A stretch of DNA of 64,000 bases from Xiphydria camelus. Its lineage: Eukaryota; Arthropoda; Insecta; Hymenoptera; Xiphydriidae. The notes beneath the pieces are model-generated. The model had not been told where the DNA came from, did not search any database, and was given only the letters and a program-made list of their open reading frames with translations. Each line of letters opens with the position of its first letter. Position 1 is the first letter of the stretch. A program made the position numbers and the translations under genes. Below are positions 50,081 through 61,235 of the stretch, one piece after another. The stretch spans positions 18,904,138-18,968,137 of the forward strand of contig OY783196.1 of the NCBI GenBank assembly GCA_963678675.1. The letters are read 5' to 3'.

Positions 50081-51479
50081 CCAAGGAGAAGGAGAAGCGA
50101 AAGCCGAGAGAAAAGGAGGTGAACGACGCGAATCGCGTTATCAAAGATCGTACGTCTCTCTCCAACGCGTTTTTTTCTCCTCCTCGGAGTCGACCGTCGC
50201 TCCTTCCCTTTCTTCACTCGCTCGGAAGAAATCCGCGCGCAACACCGAGCTTTTTGTTTAAAAGCCATCGACGCGAGGAAGAGTCGGCGCGAAAGATCGC
50301 ACCCGTCCTCCACCCGCGTCGTCGTCGTCGTAAACCCGAGTTCAGCTGGGCCGGATCTTACGGGTACGTGATTTAGGGTGCGGAGTCAGGTGACCGTTAC
50401 CTGGACATCTCTCTCTCTCTCTCTCCCTCTCTCTGGGGGCCTACCTAAAACCTTTAACCTGTCGGGTTTATTATTTGCCGCATATTGTAGTTTGTACTCG
50501 CTTTGCAGCGCCTTAATCTACCGTAAAAGATCGGTTTTACGGCCTTTTATTGGCCGTCTGAGATCCACCTGGCCGGCGGTTCGGTAATCGATGCTCCAAC
50601 GGTGTCGGTCCTTCTCGTCGAGTCCGAGCAAGAGGGACATCGCGCGGGGTCGGTCGTTTTGAGGGAAACGGTGATGGTCCACAGATCGGGTGAAAGCCCG
50701 GCCCACCAAGGAGAGGACACCTACTATGCGGAGAAAAGGTGCGCTATCTCGCGCTCCGACCGAACCCTTCGGGACCGTTCGTCGCGCGCGCGGGCGCACG
50801 GCTCCGGAGGACTTCCGTCAATTACGATACCTCTCCCGCACGCGGAGAGAGGATCTCTTGGCGCCTATCCACTATCCCTCTCTCTTTCTCGCACCCTCGT
50901 CCTCTCTCAATTATCCCCCACCTCCTCGCGCCCGCTGAGCGCGGTTGACGGATATATCTTCGGATTCAGGAGGTTACAGTCGCCGCAGCAGCAGCAACGC
51001 TGTGCGGCGGTAGCCGAGGCGAAGTTGCGGCGCGTTCGAAAAATGAGAATGCATTACGCCCGACGCCCCTGCAGCACTTGGCGAGATCGACGTTGGTGGT
51101 TCGCCGGATAGCCGGGACGTCTGGATCTGGACGCTATTACGAACTCTCTCGCTCCCCCTCTCTCCCTCGCGCGCGCTCTCCTTCTCTCTATCCTCTCCGC
51201 TCCGGCATTCCAAAACAAAGAACCGCAATCGTGTGTTCACCGCGCCGGTTCACCGCTGCTGGACAATATGTAAATCAGCGGCTGGCCCTGGTCACGATGT
51301 CGCGACCCCACCGTCTCGCGCACGGGGCTACCTCAAACTCCCGACTCGCCACTGGCCACCTTGGCAACCGCGAGACTCGCTCTTCCCACGCCTGCGGGGT
51401 CCAGCCAATCCCGGAGAACCCCGAACGATACACGCCGCGGAGCGAGAGCACTCGCGATCGAATCGCATTTCCATCCCGC

Positions 51480-51496
51480 GGGGGGGGGGGGGGGGG
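51480..51496. repeat. Poly-G run of 17
   Basis: Seventeen consecutive guanines follow CATCCCGC. The length is likely to be variable or mis-called in assembly. Confidence 0.9.
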
Positions 51497-54400
51497 TCCG
51501 TATATAAATATCTAGAAATAATTGCGGTGATCCGCGCAATCTCGGTCTACAGAAGCGATGCCCTTCGCGCACCGCGATAACACGGAGGCGATCGGCGATT
51601 AATCGATGATCTGAGGGAGCTAGCTCTCCTCGACGGGGAAAGAATTCTCGTCGATTTCAGGTTTCGATGCTTTCCGTGGATATGTGAAACGTCGACCGCG
51701 CGCGGCGGTCAAACGCACAGCCGCGCGATGACACACTCGTCGCTGCAGCCGCGAGCGGACGGGGTTCGCCGGCTCGGGTTCCCATGCATTTCGCGACCCG
51801 ATACTCCGATACCAGTTCCACGCCCGGGTACGCTCCTATCTACGGTAATTAGCCGTTAAAAGTGTTCATGTGTTCCGCGGTTATCGAGCCCCTCCCACAC
51901 GCCGGACCGTCTCCTTATCTCCGCGACAAAATGCATCTCATTGGCCGGAACAGCTGTCCGAATCCGAATGACCACCAAAGAGCACACCGTCTTCTCCGCG
52001 CTGCGGCGCACCGCACGCACGGCTCTTTTTCGCTCTTTTTCGCCTCTCTCGCCTCCCCGCGTCTCCATCATCACCACGCTACTCCCGAGAGTCCGCCGCG
52101 GAGCGACGCCAATGTCGCGAAAGAGCAAAATTTACATATCGCCTTTTTCCCCCCGCGACGTCTCCATCGTGGAGCCTTCTCGGAAGCGGTCCCACGGTTC
52201 CCACGAATGGCTCCGCTTTTCTCTGAAGCCTCCGCGCCGCCACGAACCACGAGCGCAGCCGATCTCCGAGAGAGCTGTGCGACGGCGCGGCAGCCCGAGC
52301 CGCGTGGATCGTCGGGGGCGCGGCGGCGCCCGAGCCTTCCGTGGCTTGATCGAGTTTGAAAGTACGTCCGAAACTCGTCGAAGCGTCTCGCGCGATCGGG
52401 ATGCAGCTCGTCGGCTCTGCGAGACTCGACGACGAGAGTTCGGAATTGTCCGAGAGGAAATTCGCGTAGGTATTATATACGTGGACGGTCACGAAGGATC
52501 GGCGAGCGCGCGTCTAGACGAACGAGTCGAAACCCTTTGACTCATGCACGGCGGATTCGTAATAGGCGGTCGTGCCACGGTGTCGAGATCGACTCTCGGG
52601 TCCACCGTCGACAGGGGGAACACCGACGCACCGCGGGTGTGGAGGTTGGCACGTAACCATTAAGACCTGTTAAGCCCCGGGGACGGGCGCTTCTCGAGCA
52701 AACATAAAAGGAGGCCTCTTACGTCGCGTCCTACGCCGGCTAACAAGGCAAAATTAGTCGTGAAATAAATCCAGGGTGTTTTAGAGCGTGGCCGCCGGAG
52801 GGTGGAGGGATGGAACCTATTAGTGCGGCACCGCCCCTCAATCAGCAGCAGTTAAGAACGACCGTGTGCCATGTTCGTTTTCTCCGGGACGATCGGGAGG
52901 ACCGTCGACCGCGCGGCGCGACGATAGTTGCGACGGGCGACTTCGACTCGCCGGTGTGTGTCCAGTGAGAAAATCGGAAGAGAATGGTACCCGTTTCCGT
53001 GTCTCACGCGACGATAATAATTGCCAGGCGTGACTCATCGCCGAAACGCCAAGCCGGTAGACACTTTTGCAGCCGCGAGTTGACGACGCCTCGAAGGAAG
53101 CATCGACTTATCGTGAATTCCTCCGCAGCCGTTGTATGAGGAGCCGACGCTTTTGTCTCTCGGGCCTCGTACTCCCCGGTTATTGGGACTCGTCTCGACG
53201 TGTCGGGGGTCACTAGGAATGTAGCGGGAGGCCCTCTTCGGGCGAGAGAGGAGAAGGAGGAACGAGAGGTGAAGGAGGAGGAGAAGAAGGAGGAAAAGGA
53301 AGACTCTTCTCCCTCCACGAACCATGCGGGCACACTGTCCTAATTACAACGAGGCCTCCTATTTTTTCGAGCTGAAAGGAGCCGAAGTATTCGCCCGCGG
53401 CTACGGGGCTAGACGATTCCAACCGCTCCCAGGACTCTAACCGTGCAAAAGGATCAGCGTCCCCGAAGCGGCTTCGCAGGTCCAGTCTCGAGAAGAGGAA
53501 GAAGGTCCGTCGCGGGAACGTCGCAGTTTTCCCAGCCATTCATGCCGACCGATTTTTTTGAGCCTTCTCACGACTGCTCATTCATACCTCGCCGCATGAG
53601 ATCCCGATCGTCGATCGTAGGCCTACCTGCGCTGCGTCCGAACGACACCACGTCGCTTTCGCGTCCCGAGTCGAGGGTTCCTCGGGGTGTACCGCGAGCG
53701 CTGGAGTTCGATCTCGATCGGGCAGAGGCAATTGGGGCGCGACGAGCATCGGTACTCCGTATAGCGAATCGCCGTATTTACGGAGCGGAGGTGGAAGAAA
53801 AGACGATCGCGCTCGAGTGACTCACGAGGCGCGGGGATCGGTGGATATTGCCAAAAGAAGGCCTGTGCGCGCGGAGAATGACGACGTCTAACGATCTTGA
53901 TGGCTAGGTAAAACATTGACACCTTAGCGGTGCCCGGGGCGAGCTGGGCGAGGGCGGTGAGGGCCGCGGTGAGAGGGGCGGGAACGTCAAACAGACGGAC
54001 AGGTCGAGTGGAGGAATCCTTATGAGAAAGTAAGTTGGGCGAGCGATGACAACGAGCTAACAGCGCGGGCAAACACGGCGGCTCGGGACAGAGCGAGCGG
54101 GGTCCGTGATCATATACTCGTTTCCCCTCTCAAACATCGACGAGGAGACGTCGACGAACGAGACTGGAGACAACGTCAGTCGCATCCGAGACCATGGGAA
54201 ACGACAAATCCTTTCATTCATGTTAGCTGATGCCGTCGGACCTGCAGTTTATCCGAAGATTTTCAGGGATGCGCCGTGAAGGATGCCACTATTACCTGTG
54301 CAACTTCCACGCTTCCGAGGTGTCCGCAAGCGCGACTAACTTTTTCGGATTACATACCTGGTTGAGGTTCGAAGTCGATGGCAGAGATCGAGTCTTTTAA

Positions 54401-54793
54401 AACACAGACTCGAATTGTACTGCATTCCAATTTGGAAGCATCGTATAAGGTTGAGTGATAATTATCGAGTCATTATAATGTTTAGCCACATAATGGCGTA
54501 TAAGAAATAAGATCCAATCTGAAATATCAAAAATACCGATCGGGAGGGAAAGTCAAATTAACGTACGCAGATAGATATCGATGTTGAACGGTCTTTGGTT
54601 TAATATGATACAACAGAGCGGGCGTTCTGAGGGAGGTGCCCGTATACATACATATCCACATATATAGTATTTAGCATCTATATCATCAAATCTGTTTATG
54701 TACAATATATAAAGTAATCGATAGGTCCTATACTCAGTATCGTATACCGCAATTAGTCGCGGGAAACGCGCTCGGCCGTTGGCGGAAACCCGA

Positions 54794-54818
54794 ACGATCG
54801 ATCGATCGATCGATCGAC
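54794..54818. repeat. (GATC)n tetranucleotide repeat
   Basis: About six GATC units occur in a row. Confidence 0.9.
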
Positions 54819-54958
54819 GCAAAACGCCGCGATTTCCCGGCCCTATACGTCACCGGTGTTGTGTGTGCACAGCGACGCTTCGCCGAGCGCAACGGAGAAC
54901 GCGGGGGCGGCGGTACGTCGTATCGAGCGACTCTTGCGGGGCGCGTTCCTCGCTCTGT

Positions 54959-54960
<2 letters not shown>

Positions 54961-55033
<73 letters not shown>
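54961..55033. repeat. Long (TC)n microsatellite, about 73 bp
   Basis: It is the longest simple repeat in the window, with one TTTC interruption near its start. The leucine/serine and arginine/glutamate open frames over it are not genes. Confidence 0.95.
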
Positions 55034-55035
<2 letters not shown>

Positions 55036-57192
55036 CGCGATACAATTTCGGGGGAAGGCACCAGAGAGATAAATTTGCTCCGAGTGGAAGCGTCTTTTTT
55101 TCTCGCGGCAATTTAACAGCATATCTATGTACGCGTCTCGGAATCCGCGACGTCGCGCGCGGCGGCGATCGAAGAACCGAGTTTGTGGAACAAGAAAAAA
55201 GTGGAAGAAATATGAGGGAAGGACGGAGGTGAGAGAAGAAGACGCGATCGAGTGAGACCGGTAGGAACATCAAGATCGGAAGAGCGGCGCTGCTGCATCG
55301 CGTACGAATGGGGGTGCGAAATTAAAATATGTGGGGGAGGGGGGAGATCAATGCGTCCGGAAGTTATACAGACTCGCGATACGCGGTTTCGATTTTAATT
55401 AAACGACGTTTCACGAGGGAGGATGGTGTGTTACGTGCATATCACAGACACGATGATACAGTGGAGATGTATGTATGCGTATGTACGATCCATGATAAGC
55501 TTGGGACGCGCTGTTAATGTGTTGTGGGGGAGGCGAGTGTGTACGATGCAAGCGCGAAGGTCCGTCGGAGATTTCTTGGCGACTCGAGTTTTCTTCCTAC
55601 CGAAGAGACGTATATAGAGGTGAAGGGAGGAAGTCACGAGGGGAATTCCCGAACTCCGAGCCTTCGAGCCGACTCTCGTACACCGGCGCACTTGCACTGC
55701 ACGCACGAGAGTTCTCGAGAGTTGAGAGGACGGGGAGAGAAGGAGGCGTTCTTCTCAACCGGCTCAAAAGTCTTCAGTTCTTTCAGGGTAAAAAGTAAAA
55801 AGGTAAAGGGCGGCTTTCTTGCCTAAAAAGAAAAGCAGTTTCTAAATTTTCGTTTAAAATTCGACAATGGTCACGCGTAAAACAGAGGCTTTCAAGCGCG
55901 GCGCACCGGGTAAACGTGTTCCCCGGCAATCGAATTCAAATATTTTGATTCGGGAAAAAATGAAGGAAATCCTAGAGTCGATCTCCATAAAACTCGTCGA
56001 AACACGCTAAAACTTCGCAAGAGGAAATTGCATTTAAAAGAGGAGCGAAGAAAGAGGGGCGGCAGGGGGTAGGATGAAAATCGTTAAAAACCGTGCAGTG
56101 TCGCTCCGCTCGCAGCAGCGCCGCGAGTGATCCGCGGATGTATCTTAAGTAAAAATCGACTAAAAAAATCTTCGCGGATCAACCTTCGATAAAAGAACTT
56201 CACACTCTCTGTAAGGTACGTCAGGAGCGGCGGCAGCAGCGCGACTCGTGACGGATTTATTGGCGTCGGCCGCGTCGGCGCGACGGCGTTTCTCTTTTCT
56301 ACCTCATGATTCGTTCCTTATTTACGACTTCAACTTTAAATATATAGCTCGAGTGTAAAATCTTTACAAAAATAAAATAAATAATCTGAATAAATACGAA
56401 TATAATATTATAGTTAGTTAATAAATATTATTTATAGGATTAAGGTTCTCGAGAGAATCGTGTTATTTTGTTTACGTTTGCTCTTGCGGTTTGCTTGTAC
56501 GAATGCGGGCGTGATTCTTCTTTTTTCTCTTGACGCAAGGTAAGCGCGAATACTCTGTGTCTCTATAGGTATATATTCCACTCGACGACCAGGGTCCGCT
56601 CGTACCCCGGAAAGAGACACCATTATTACGGCGTAAGTGTCTCGTACCGTATCGTCCTTCCTTCTTCACACTCGCTCGCGCATTCGTTCTCTCGTTCACT
56701 CGCTCTTTCGCTCGCTCTCTTTCACTCCATCGAATACTGCCACACTCCTCGTCTTCGACAACTCGCTTATCCTTTTTCTTTACTCATAAAAAGTCCGCGG
56801 ATACGACCAGAGACAAAGGTGCTGGAAAAAATCTCTCGTCGTCGCGAATTTCGATAAAATACGCGTATCAAATCGAAGTGTAACCGACATTCAAGATTTT
56901 CGAGAACTCGGGTACTTCCTCCCTCCCCCATTTATTCCTCGCGTATCGCGTTATCCGGCATCGTCCTTCCGATCCGCCTGGTATCGCTCGGCCGTTCTTC
57001 GTAGCGCATCGCACCTCGGTTTCGCGACGAGTGGAACGACCGTCTTCGCGCGACGCAAAATGAACGAGGCGAGTCCCGACGCTGCCCACCTCCTCGCTCA
57101 TCGGCCGAAGTAACGATCATTTGAATATTATTCGCCGATCGAGAGAGGATCGGACAATCGTCGTCGTCGGCTTCGAATTCGGACCGCGCCTC

Positions 57193-57198
57193 TTTATT
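57193..57198 (-). terminator. Candidate polyadenylation signal for the cytokine-like gene
   Basis: AATAAA on the minus strand is the first canonical signal noticed downstream of the 58337 stop, which would give a 3' UTR of about 1.1 kb. That UTR would contain the (AT)n and GTA-type repeats near 57.5-57.7 kb. No cleavage-site evidence is available, and further AATAAA words lie downstream. Confidence 0.2.
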
Positions 57199-57507
57199 TT
57201 GCCTCCCGTCGAACCACGTCTAACGCGCGCAACTCGAGCGACCCGGAACCGTCAACCGGCGTCGCTGAATTCACACCTCTGACTCACTCCGCCAGATCGG
57301 ACGGACGATGCGCGAGCACGCGCTACCAAAAGGAGAAAAAAATCAAGACTAAAATTACCTCGTCACCCGGTTATCCCGACCGTCGAAAATCCTGAGTCTC
57401 GCGTTTAAAAGAATCGAGGAGCCGGCTGGGGCTCTCTCACCGCTGAAACGCTACAAAGGATTTTGCCGCGTTCGTCCCTCGCTGCATCCTCTCTAATTAC
57501 TCCCTAA

Positions 57508-57570
57508 CACCGTAGTAGCAGTAGTAAAACTAGTAATAGTAGTGGCCGTAGTAATAACAGTAGTAGTACG
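57508..57570. repeat. Imperfect (GTA)n trinucleotide repeat
   Basis: It is a run of GTA units with GCA, ACT, ATA and GCC variants. It would fall inside the predicted 3' UTR of the cytokine-like gene. Confidence 0.75.
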
Positions 57571-57678
57571 CGCGCTCGTTATGGCTCCGAGAATGGTGCA
57601 GAATATCGCGAGAAGAAGGTAAGAATGAAGATGTAGAAGTAAGTGTACGGCCGCGGTGCCGCGATGATACGCGTGTGC

Positions 57679-57711
57679 ATATATATATATATATATATGT
57701 GTATATATATA
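57679..57711. repeat. (AT)n microsatellite
   Basis: It is an AT run interrupted once by GTGT. It is probably in the 3' untranslated part of the minus-strand gene or just beyond. Confidence 0.9.
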
Positions 57712-58336
57712 CGTATCTACGCGAGGGTACAGAGAAGCGAGTCGAGTGCTGTCTCTATCTCTCTACGTGTGTAAGGTGTACACAAGGCGCTCGCGCGCCT
57801 GTGCGTGGTACGCGCTTGCGTGGCGTCGGGCGTCAGCGTCCGTCGCTGTTCCGCGACGACGACGACGACGACCGACGAGACGTGCGCGAAGGAACGGGCG
57901 GCGAAAGCCGATGGGCTATGTGGAACGACTCTTCCTGTCAACTGCTGATCGGATCTCTTGCGTGCTGCGCGTCTCGCTGAATCCTTCGGGATGCTCTCCT
58001 ATCCTTCGACGGGGACGTTCTCGTTGGGCCGCGCGGGGGTACCGGATGATCGGCCGATACCGCCACGCGGTTGGTTTCGACGCGAAGCGGTTTCCGCGTC
58101 GACGAGGATCAGGAGCACGGTCACCGTTGGAGACCCTTCCCAAGCTTCATCCATCTCACTCACTCACGCACTCTATCCGTATCTTGATCACTTTCTTCTC
58201 CCCTCTCCCCCTCCCCGGCCCCCTCTGTCTCTTCCTATTTCTAGGCAAGGAGGGCCTCCAACCGAGGTTCGTCTTTCCTGGCGAGGTGAGCGAGTCGTCG
58301 CCTAGTAGCCCTGCGTCGACCTTCGCCTTGCCATCC

Positions 58337-58555
58337 TCAGGACTCCAGACCCTGTTTGAAGTACTCGAACACTTGTACGAGGTACTCCAGTCCGTTCATG
58401 TAGTCCCGGAAGATCAACCAGTCCCTCAGGACCCGTGAGGTCGCGTCGGACATGCTACTGGCTCGTCGGTACTCGTTCGACATCACCGATCGGCTCACGT
58501 CCTCTCTCTGGGGCACGCCTCGCTCGTCCAACGCCACTTGCAGCTCGCAGAGCAC
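58337..58555 (-). CDS. Last exon: rest of helix C, C-D loop, helix D, stop
   Basis: This exon follows an acceptor cgttgcag and holds 72 codons plus TGA. It begins VLCELQVALDERG (with Cys125), passes through a polar, serine- and arginine-rich loop of about 25 residues, and ends with a long amphipathic helix finishing FKQGLES. The 335-bp intron before it (58556-58890) starts with gtaagt. An antisense open frame of 230 codons overlaps it on the plus strand and is regarded as a shadow. Confidence 0.8.
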   Translation of the reverse strand: MLCELQVALDERGVPQREDVSRSVMSNEYRRASSMSDATSRVLRDWLIFRDYMNGLEYLVQVFEYFKQGLES

Positions 58556-59468
58556 CTGCAACGATAAACCGAAGACCTGCGGTCAGAAAGCAACTTCAGG
58601 GTGGATTCTCGAGTGAGAAGTGATTCGATGAGTCGGTGTATGAGAGGGGGGGTTTGGATCGGAGGTGCGACACATTACGAGTGGAGCGAGCGATGAAAAA
58701 ATGATCGCTAAATCAAAATTAATCTCGTATAGGCACTCGGAACAATTGTTTCGTTCCTCAAACATTTGTTGGAAACCGTGAAATCGGTAAAAGAGGTAAG
58801 CCGAAGCAGATCCCCTCGTGATCAACGAAACGAGGGTGTAGAGGCGACGAGGAACCGTTGTTGACGTGAGTTGTGAAGAAGTCGACTTACCGTGCGGAGC
58901 TTGAACTCAACGTCCTTGAACTTGTTGATGAACCTGGGGTCATAGTCCTCCTGGTCCCAGACCACCTGCTCGAGGCCCACCGCGTACTTCTGCATGTACT
59001 CGTACACGTCAAGCAGGGCCGTGTCAAGCTGAAGGCAAAGAGGAGAGGCGTTAATCGACACCGCATAAACCATCAGATCAGACGCGGCGCGTCGAAATAT
59101 CGACGACCTTCGAACGATCGAACGAGAAGTACGAACCTTCAGCTTCGAGAGATATTCTTGATCCAACTGCTCGCCCAGCTCTTTCGGTATCTGCTCCGTG
59201 CTCGGCAACCAGTTGTAATGCATGGTCTTCCACTGCGAGTGCAGATCCTCGAAGTCGGTGTTAAAAGTCTGCCTGATCTGCAACAGAAAGCATCACCGGC
59301 ACGGTCAAACGTCGACCCTCGATTTATCACCCCGTCCGCGGCGCCTGATTCGTCCGCGTTTTACAAATTAGTAGTCGTTACGTAAAACTCGGTCAGGTTC
59401 GCCTTCGCGGTGTCGAGTGATTCATATAGTAATGACTCGTTCGACGTAAGCGATGCCCCGATGGAACA
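58337..59468 (-). CDS. Putative secreted four-helix-bundle (class I cytokine-like) protein, spliced, 5' end incomplete
   Basis: The coding segments are 59468-59382, 59277-59137, 59028-58891 and 58555-58337 (TGA at 58339-58337). Every junction is GT..AG and phase 0, and together they give 194 readable residues, numbered here from the Cys codon at 59468. Seen: sequons NCS (just before Cys1 and including it), N10-E-S and N24-L-T; cysteines 1 and 125; tryptophans 45, 52, 100 and 168. Predicted long amphipathic segments are about 12-49 (A), 61-104 (B), 107-135 (C) and 160-191 (D), with loops between. Segment D reads RVLRDWLIFRDYMNGLEYLV and is followed by an aromatic-rich tail. Known: long-chain class I cytokines have this up-up-down-down helix order, extracellular glycosylation and phase-0 introns. 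Inferred: a secreted ligand, possibly for a Domeless-type receptor acting through JAK/STAT. No signal peptide was found, because the first exon is not identified. An unrelated helical protein remains possible. That the exons are real is much surer than the family. Confidence 0.72.
58891..59028 (-). CDS. Exon: helix B and start of helix C
   Basis: These are 46 whole codons between an acceptor with a pyrimidine-rich tract (ctctttgccttcag) and a consensus gtaagt donor. The exon reads from LDTALLDVYEYMQKYAVGL to the segment ending FKLRT. It is low in arginine and rich in hydrophobic heptad-like spacing, unlike the surrounding CpG-driven open frames. Confidence 0.8.
59137..59277 (-). CDS. Exon: end of helix A, A-B loop, start of helix B
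   Basis: These are 47 whole codons between a good acceptor (tttctgttgcag) and an AAG|gttcgt donor. The exon begins IRQTFNTDFEDL and ends DQEYLSKLK. The frame happens to stay open through the following 108-bp intron, so a naive reading runs across the splice site. The intron translation is arginine-rich and unlike the exons, which favours splicing. Confidence 0.75.
59382..59468 (-). CDS. Exon with predicted helix A; upstream boundary uncertain
   Basis: This segment carries residues 1-29 and ends in TTTTAC followed by a gtaacg donor at 59381. Two N-glycosylation sequons lie wholly inside it (N10 and N24), and a third starts one residue before it. The frame stays open upstream to an ATG at 59675-59673, giving a 263-residue model with no signal peptide. 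The likelier reading is a 3' splice site a little upstream: candidate AGs are at the gccagccag stretch near 59479 and at ctttaccag near 59526. Neither has a strong polypyrimidine tract, so the left end given here is only the first residue that fits the cytokine-like pattern. Confidence 0.6.
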
Positions 59469-59757
59469 ATTAACGTGTCTGGCTGGCTCCCGAGCAAACC
59501 ACGCGCGCGCGCTCGGCTTCCAAGTAGGTTCCTGGTAAAGCCACTCGGGCCGCGCGTGTTCCCAACGCGGCGTTCCCAAAAAGTCGGAGTCGAAAACCCC
59601 GTCAGACGGCGGTACCCCGCGCACGATCCTCCCCACCCCCCTCTCCGACACCGTCCCGACGCTCTTCCCTGCCATGCTCTTGCGGCGCGTATTCCTTTCG
59701 GCTCCATCTCCCGCGTTTTCCCGTCGTGGGCCGCTCTGGTTACTCACGAGGGGTCGA

Positions 59758-59764
59758 TTATATA
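59758..59764 (-). promoter_or_regulatory. TATA-like word upstream of the helix-A exon
   Basis: The minus strand reads ggTATATAAtcg, about 290 bp before the helix-A exon. Candidate ATGs follow at 59707 and 59675 (the latter in frame with the exon). Neither gives a signal peptide, so this may be chance or an alternative promoter rather than the main start. Confidence 0.15.
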
Positions 59765-61078
59765 CCGAGAAGCGAGGATCGGGAACAAATCACATAACTG
59801 CCTGTCGGGTAATCGGTGACTAAACGCGGTCACCGGCGCCGAGCTCGAGAGCCGGTGGGTACTGGGCCGGGTGGACTAGACGCTGCGCGTCGAGCTGGAC
59901 ACCCACGCCAATGCGGTAATTGCGGCTACCGGGAATTGCGCCCGCAGTGTGGTTAGCGCAGCACGCGCCTCTCGGTCGAGCCCCAGCGGCCCACATTCGG
60001 AGGAAACTGCGCCAATTTTATGGCACCAACATCCAGGCGACAAAAGGACGCGAAAACGATAAAGTTTCCTCTTACAAATATTTCCGTCAAATTTGCGCAC
60101 GCGTGTAATCGCACGCGAGTATAACCCGTGCCGATTTCTCGTAATACGCGAGCGCGGCAGAGCCGATGCGCGGGGGGCGACGACCAACTCGCGCGCACGA
60201 TCTCGCGTTGTCGTGACTAGAACCGTTTACGATATAGGAGCGCTCGAATCACGATCAAGGTTTCTATTACGCGCGGAGCTTCGACCGCGCGATTCGGTTT
60301 CATTGACTGGAAATTATCGCGCTCCGCACCCTGCGGCGAAATGAATACGACGGCTAGTCTGTTTTGATGCGAGAGAGATTTATCGCGAAGAACGTTGCAC
60401 GTCCATTGGTTCGACCTCGGTCTCCTCATCCCGCAACCGCCGGCTGACCCACGGAGCTCGCGTCGTTTTGCGGCCCTTATCTGTGTCCAGGAATGACAAT
60501 AATCAACACGCGATATATGTAGATGTCGCGGGGACTGTCCGCGCTCGAGAACTCCCGAGTCGCGCGATTACGATTGCGCAATAGCCCACTCGCTGTGGAG
60601 AGCAAAGAACATCGGCATAGGGAACGCGGCTGCAAGCCGTCTCGGAGAAAGACGCTCGACGCGGCGAAACGCAACGGGAAGCTGGGCATAAGTCGCGCAG
60701 AAAAGTGTTCTTGAGATTGGAAGGGCCCTGCTACATTTTCCCTTGAATTTGTTAGGGCCCTGACAGGATGCCCGACAGGCGCATGATCGGGGCTGTGTAA
60801 TGAGTTTACATCTTCTGCTCTACTGCGAGTTCTGTAACACGGTCCTAAAAAGTTCCTAAATAAATGCCCTGATGTTTCGCTCGATTTTCCTAATAGGTGA
60901 TGAATTCTAAATATTTTTCTCATTTTTTACTCTACAAATGATAAAATTACTCGACTTGGCATATATTATTAACACTTGCTAGGAAATACCTACAAGGGCA
61001 TATTTAGGGCGTTATGGGTATTTCTTACGGAGGCGCGATGGAAATATATTTCTTTAAGCGCCTGATACCACAGCCCTA

Positions 61079-61235
61079 CACTGAAAAAAGTATTTAGCTA
61101 ATCCAGCTATATTTCTGGCTGCCTCAGACACAACTAGAAAAATATTGCTAGCGTAGCAAGAATTCTTGCTATTGCGAAGAAAATTATCACTGCGATTACT
61201 ATAATTTTCTAGTTGTGGCCAAATTTTTTTGAGTG
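61079..61235. mobile_element. TA-flanked MITE, CACTGAAAAAAG end
   Basis: CACTGAAAAAAGTATTT and the right end closing AATTTTTTTGAGTG are inverses with TA on both sides. Subterminal CACAACTAGAAAAATATTG is mirrored by TAATTTTCTAGTTGTG. It lies upstream of the cytokine-like gene. Confidence 0.75.

Larger units (their letters stand above)
42629..57192. other. GC-rich, microsatellite-laden, no supportable gene
   Basis: It holds several (GA)n/(TC)n runs, a G17 run and a possible piggyBac remnant at 49 kb in an AT-rich patch (48.55-49.35 kb). 54.4-54.75 and 56.3-56.45 kb are AT-rich. The open frames are mirror pairs of CpG-rich DNA. Confidence 0.45.

Noticed and set aside
54850..55122. Leucine/serine or arginine/glutamate repeat proteins
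   Set aside because: They are translations of the (TC)n microsatellite.
57580..57621. Short plus-strand ATG exon (MAPRMVQNIARRR) with a gtaaga donor
   Set aside because: Too short, with no partner exon or promoter evidence, and it lies in the probable 3' region of the minus-strand gene.
57746..58438. 230-codon plus-strand open frame overlapping the last exon of the cytokine-like gene
   Set aside because: Its distal part is the antisense of a well-supported exon, and the rest is Arg/Ser/Pro-rich noise.
58822..59283. Single 153-codon minus-strand protein read straight through 59029-59136
   Set aside because: The middle segment is flanked by a donor (gttcgt) and a good acceptor (tttgccttcag), and its translation is Arg/Ser-rich. 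It is an in-frame intron.
59361..59747. 128-codon minus-strand frame read as one unspliced protein
   Set aside because: It begins at GTG, runs past the gtaacg donor at 59381, and its N-terminal part is Arg/Gly-rich. Only 59382-59468 fits the spliced gene with confidence.
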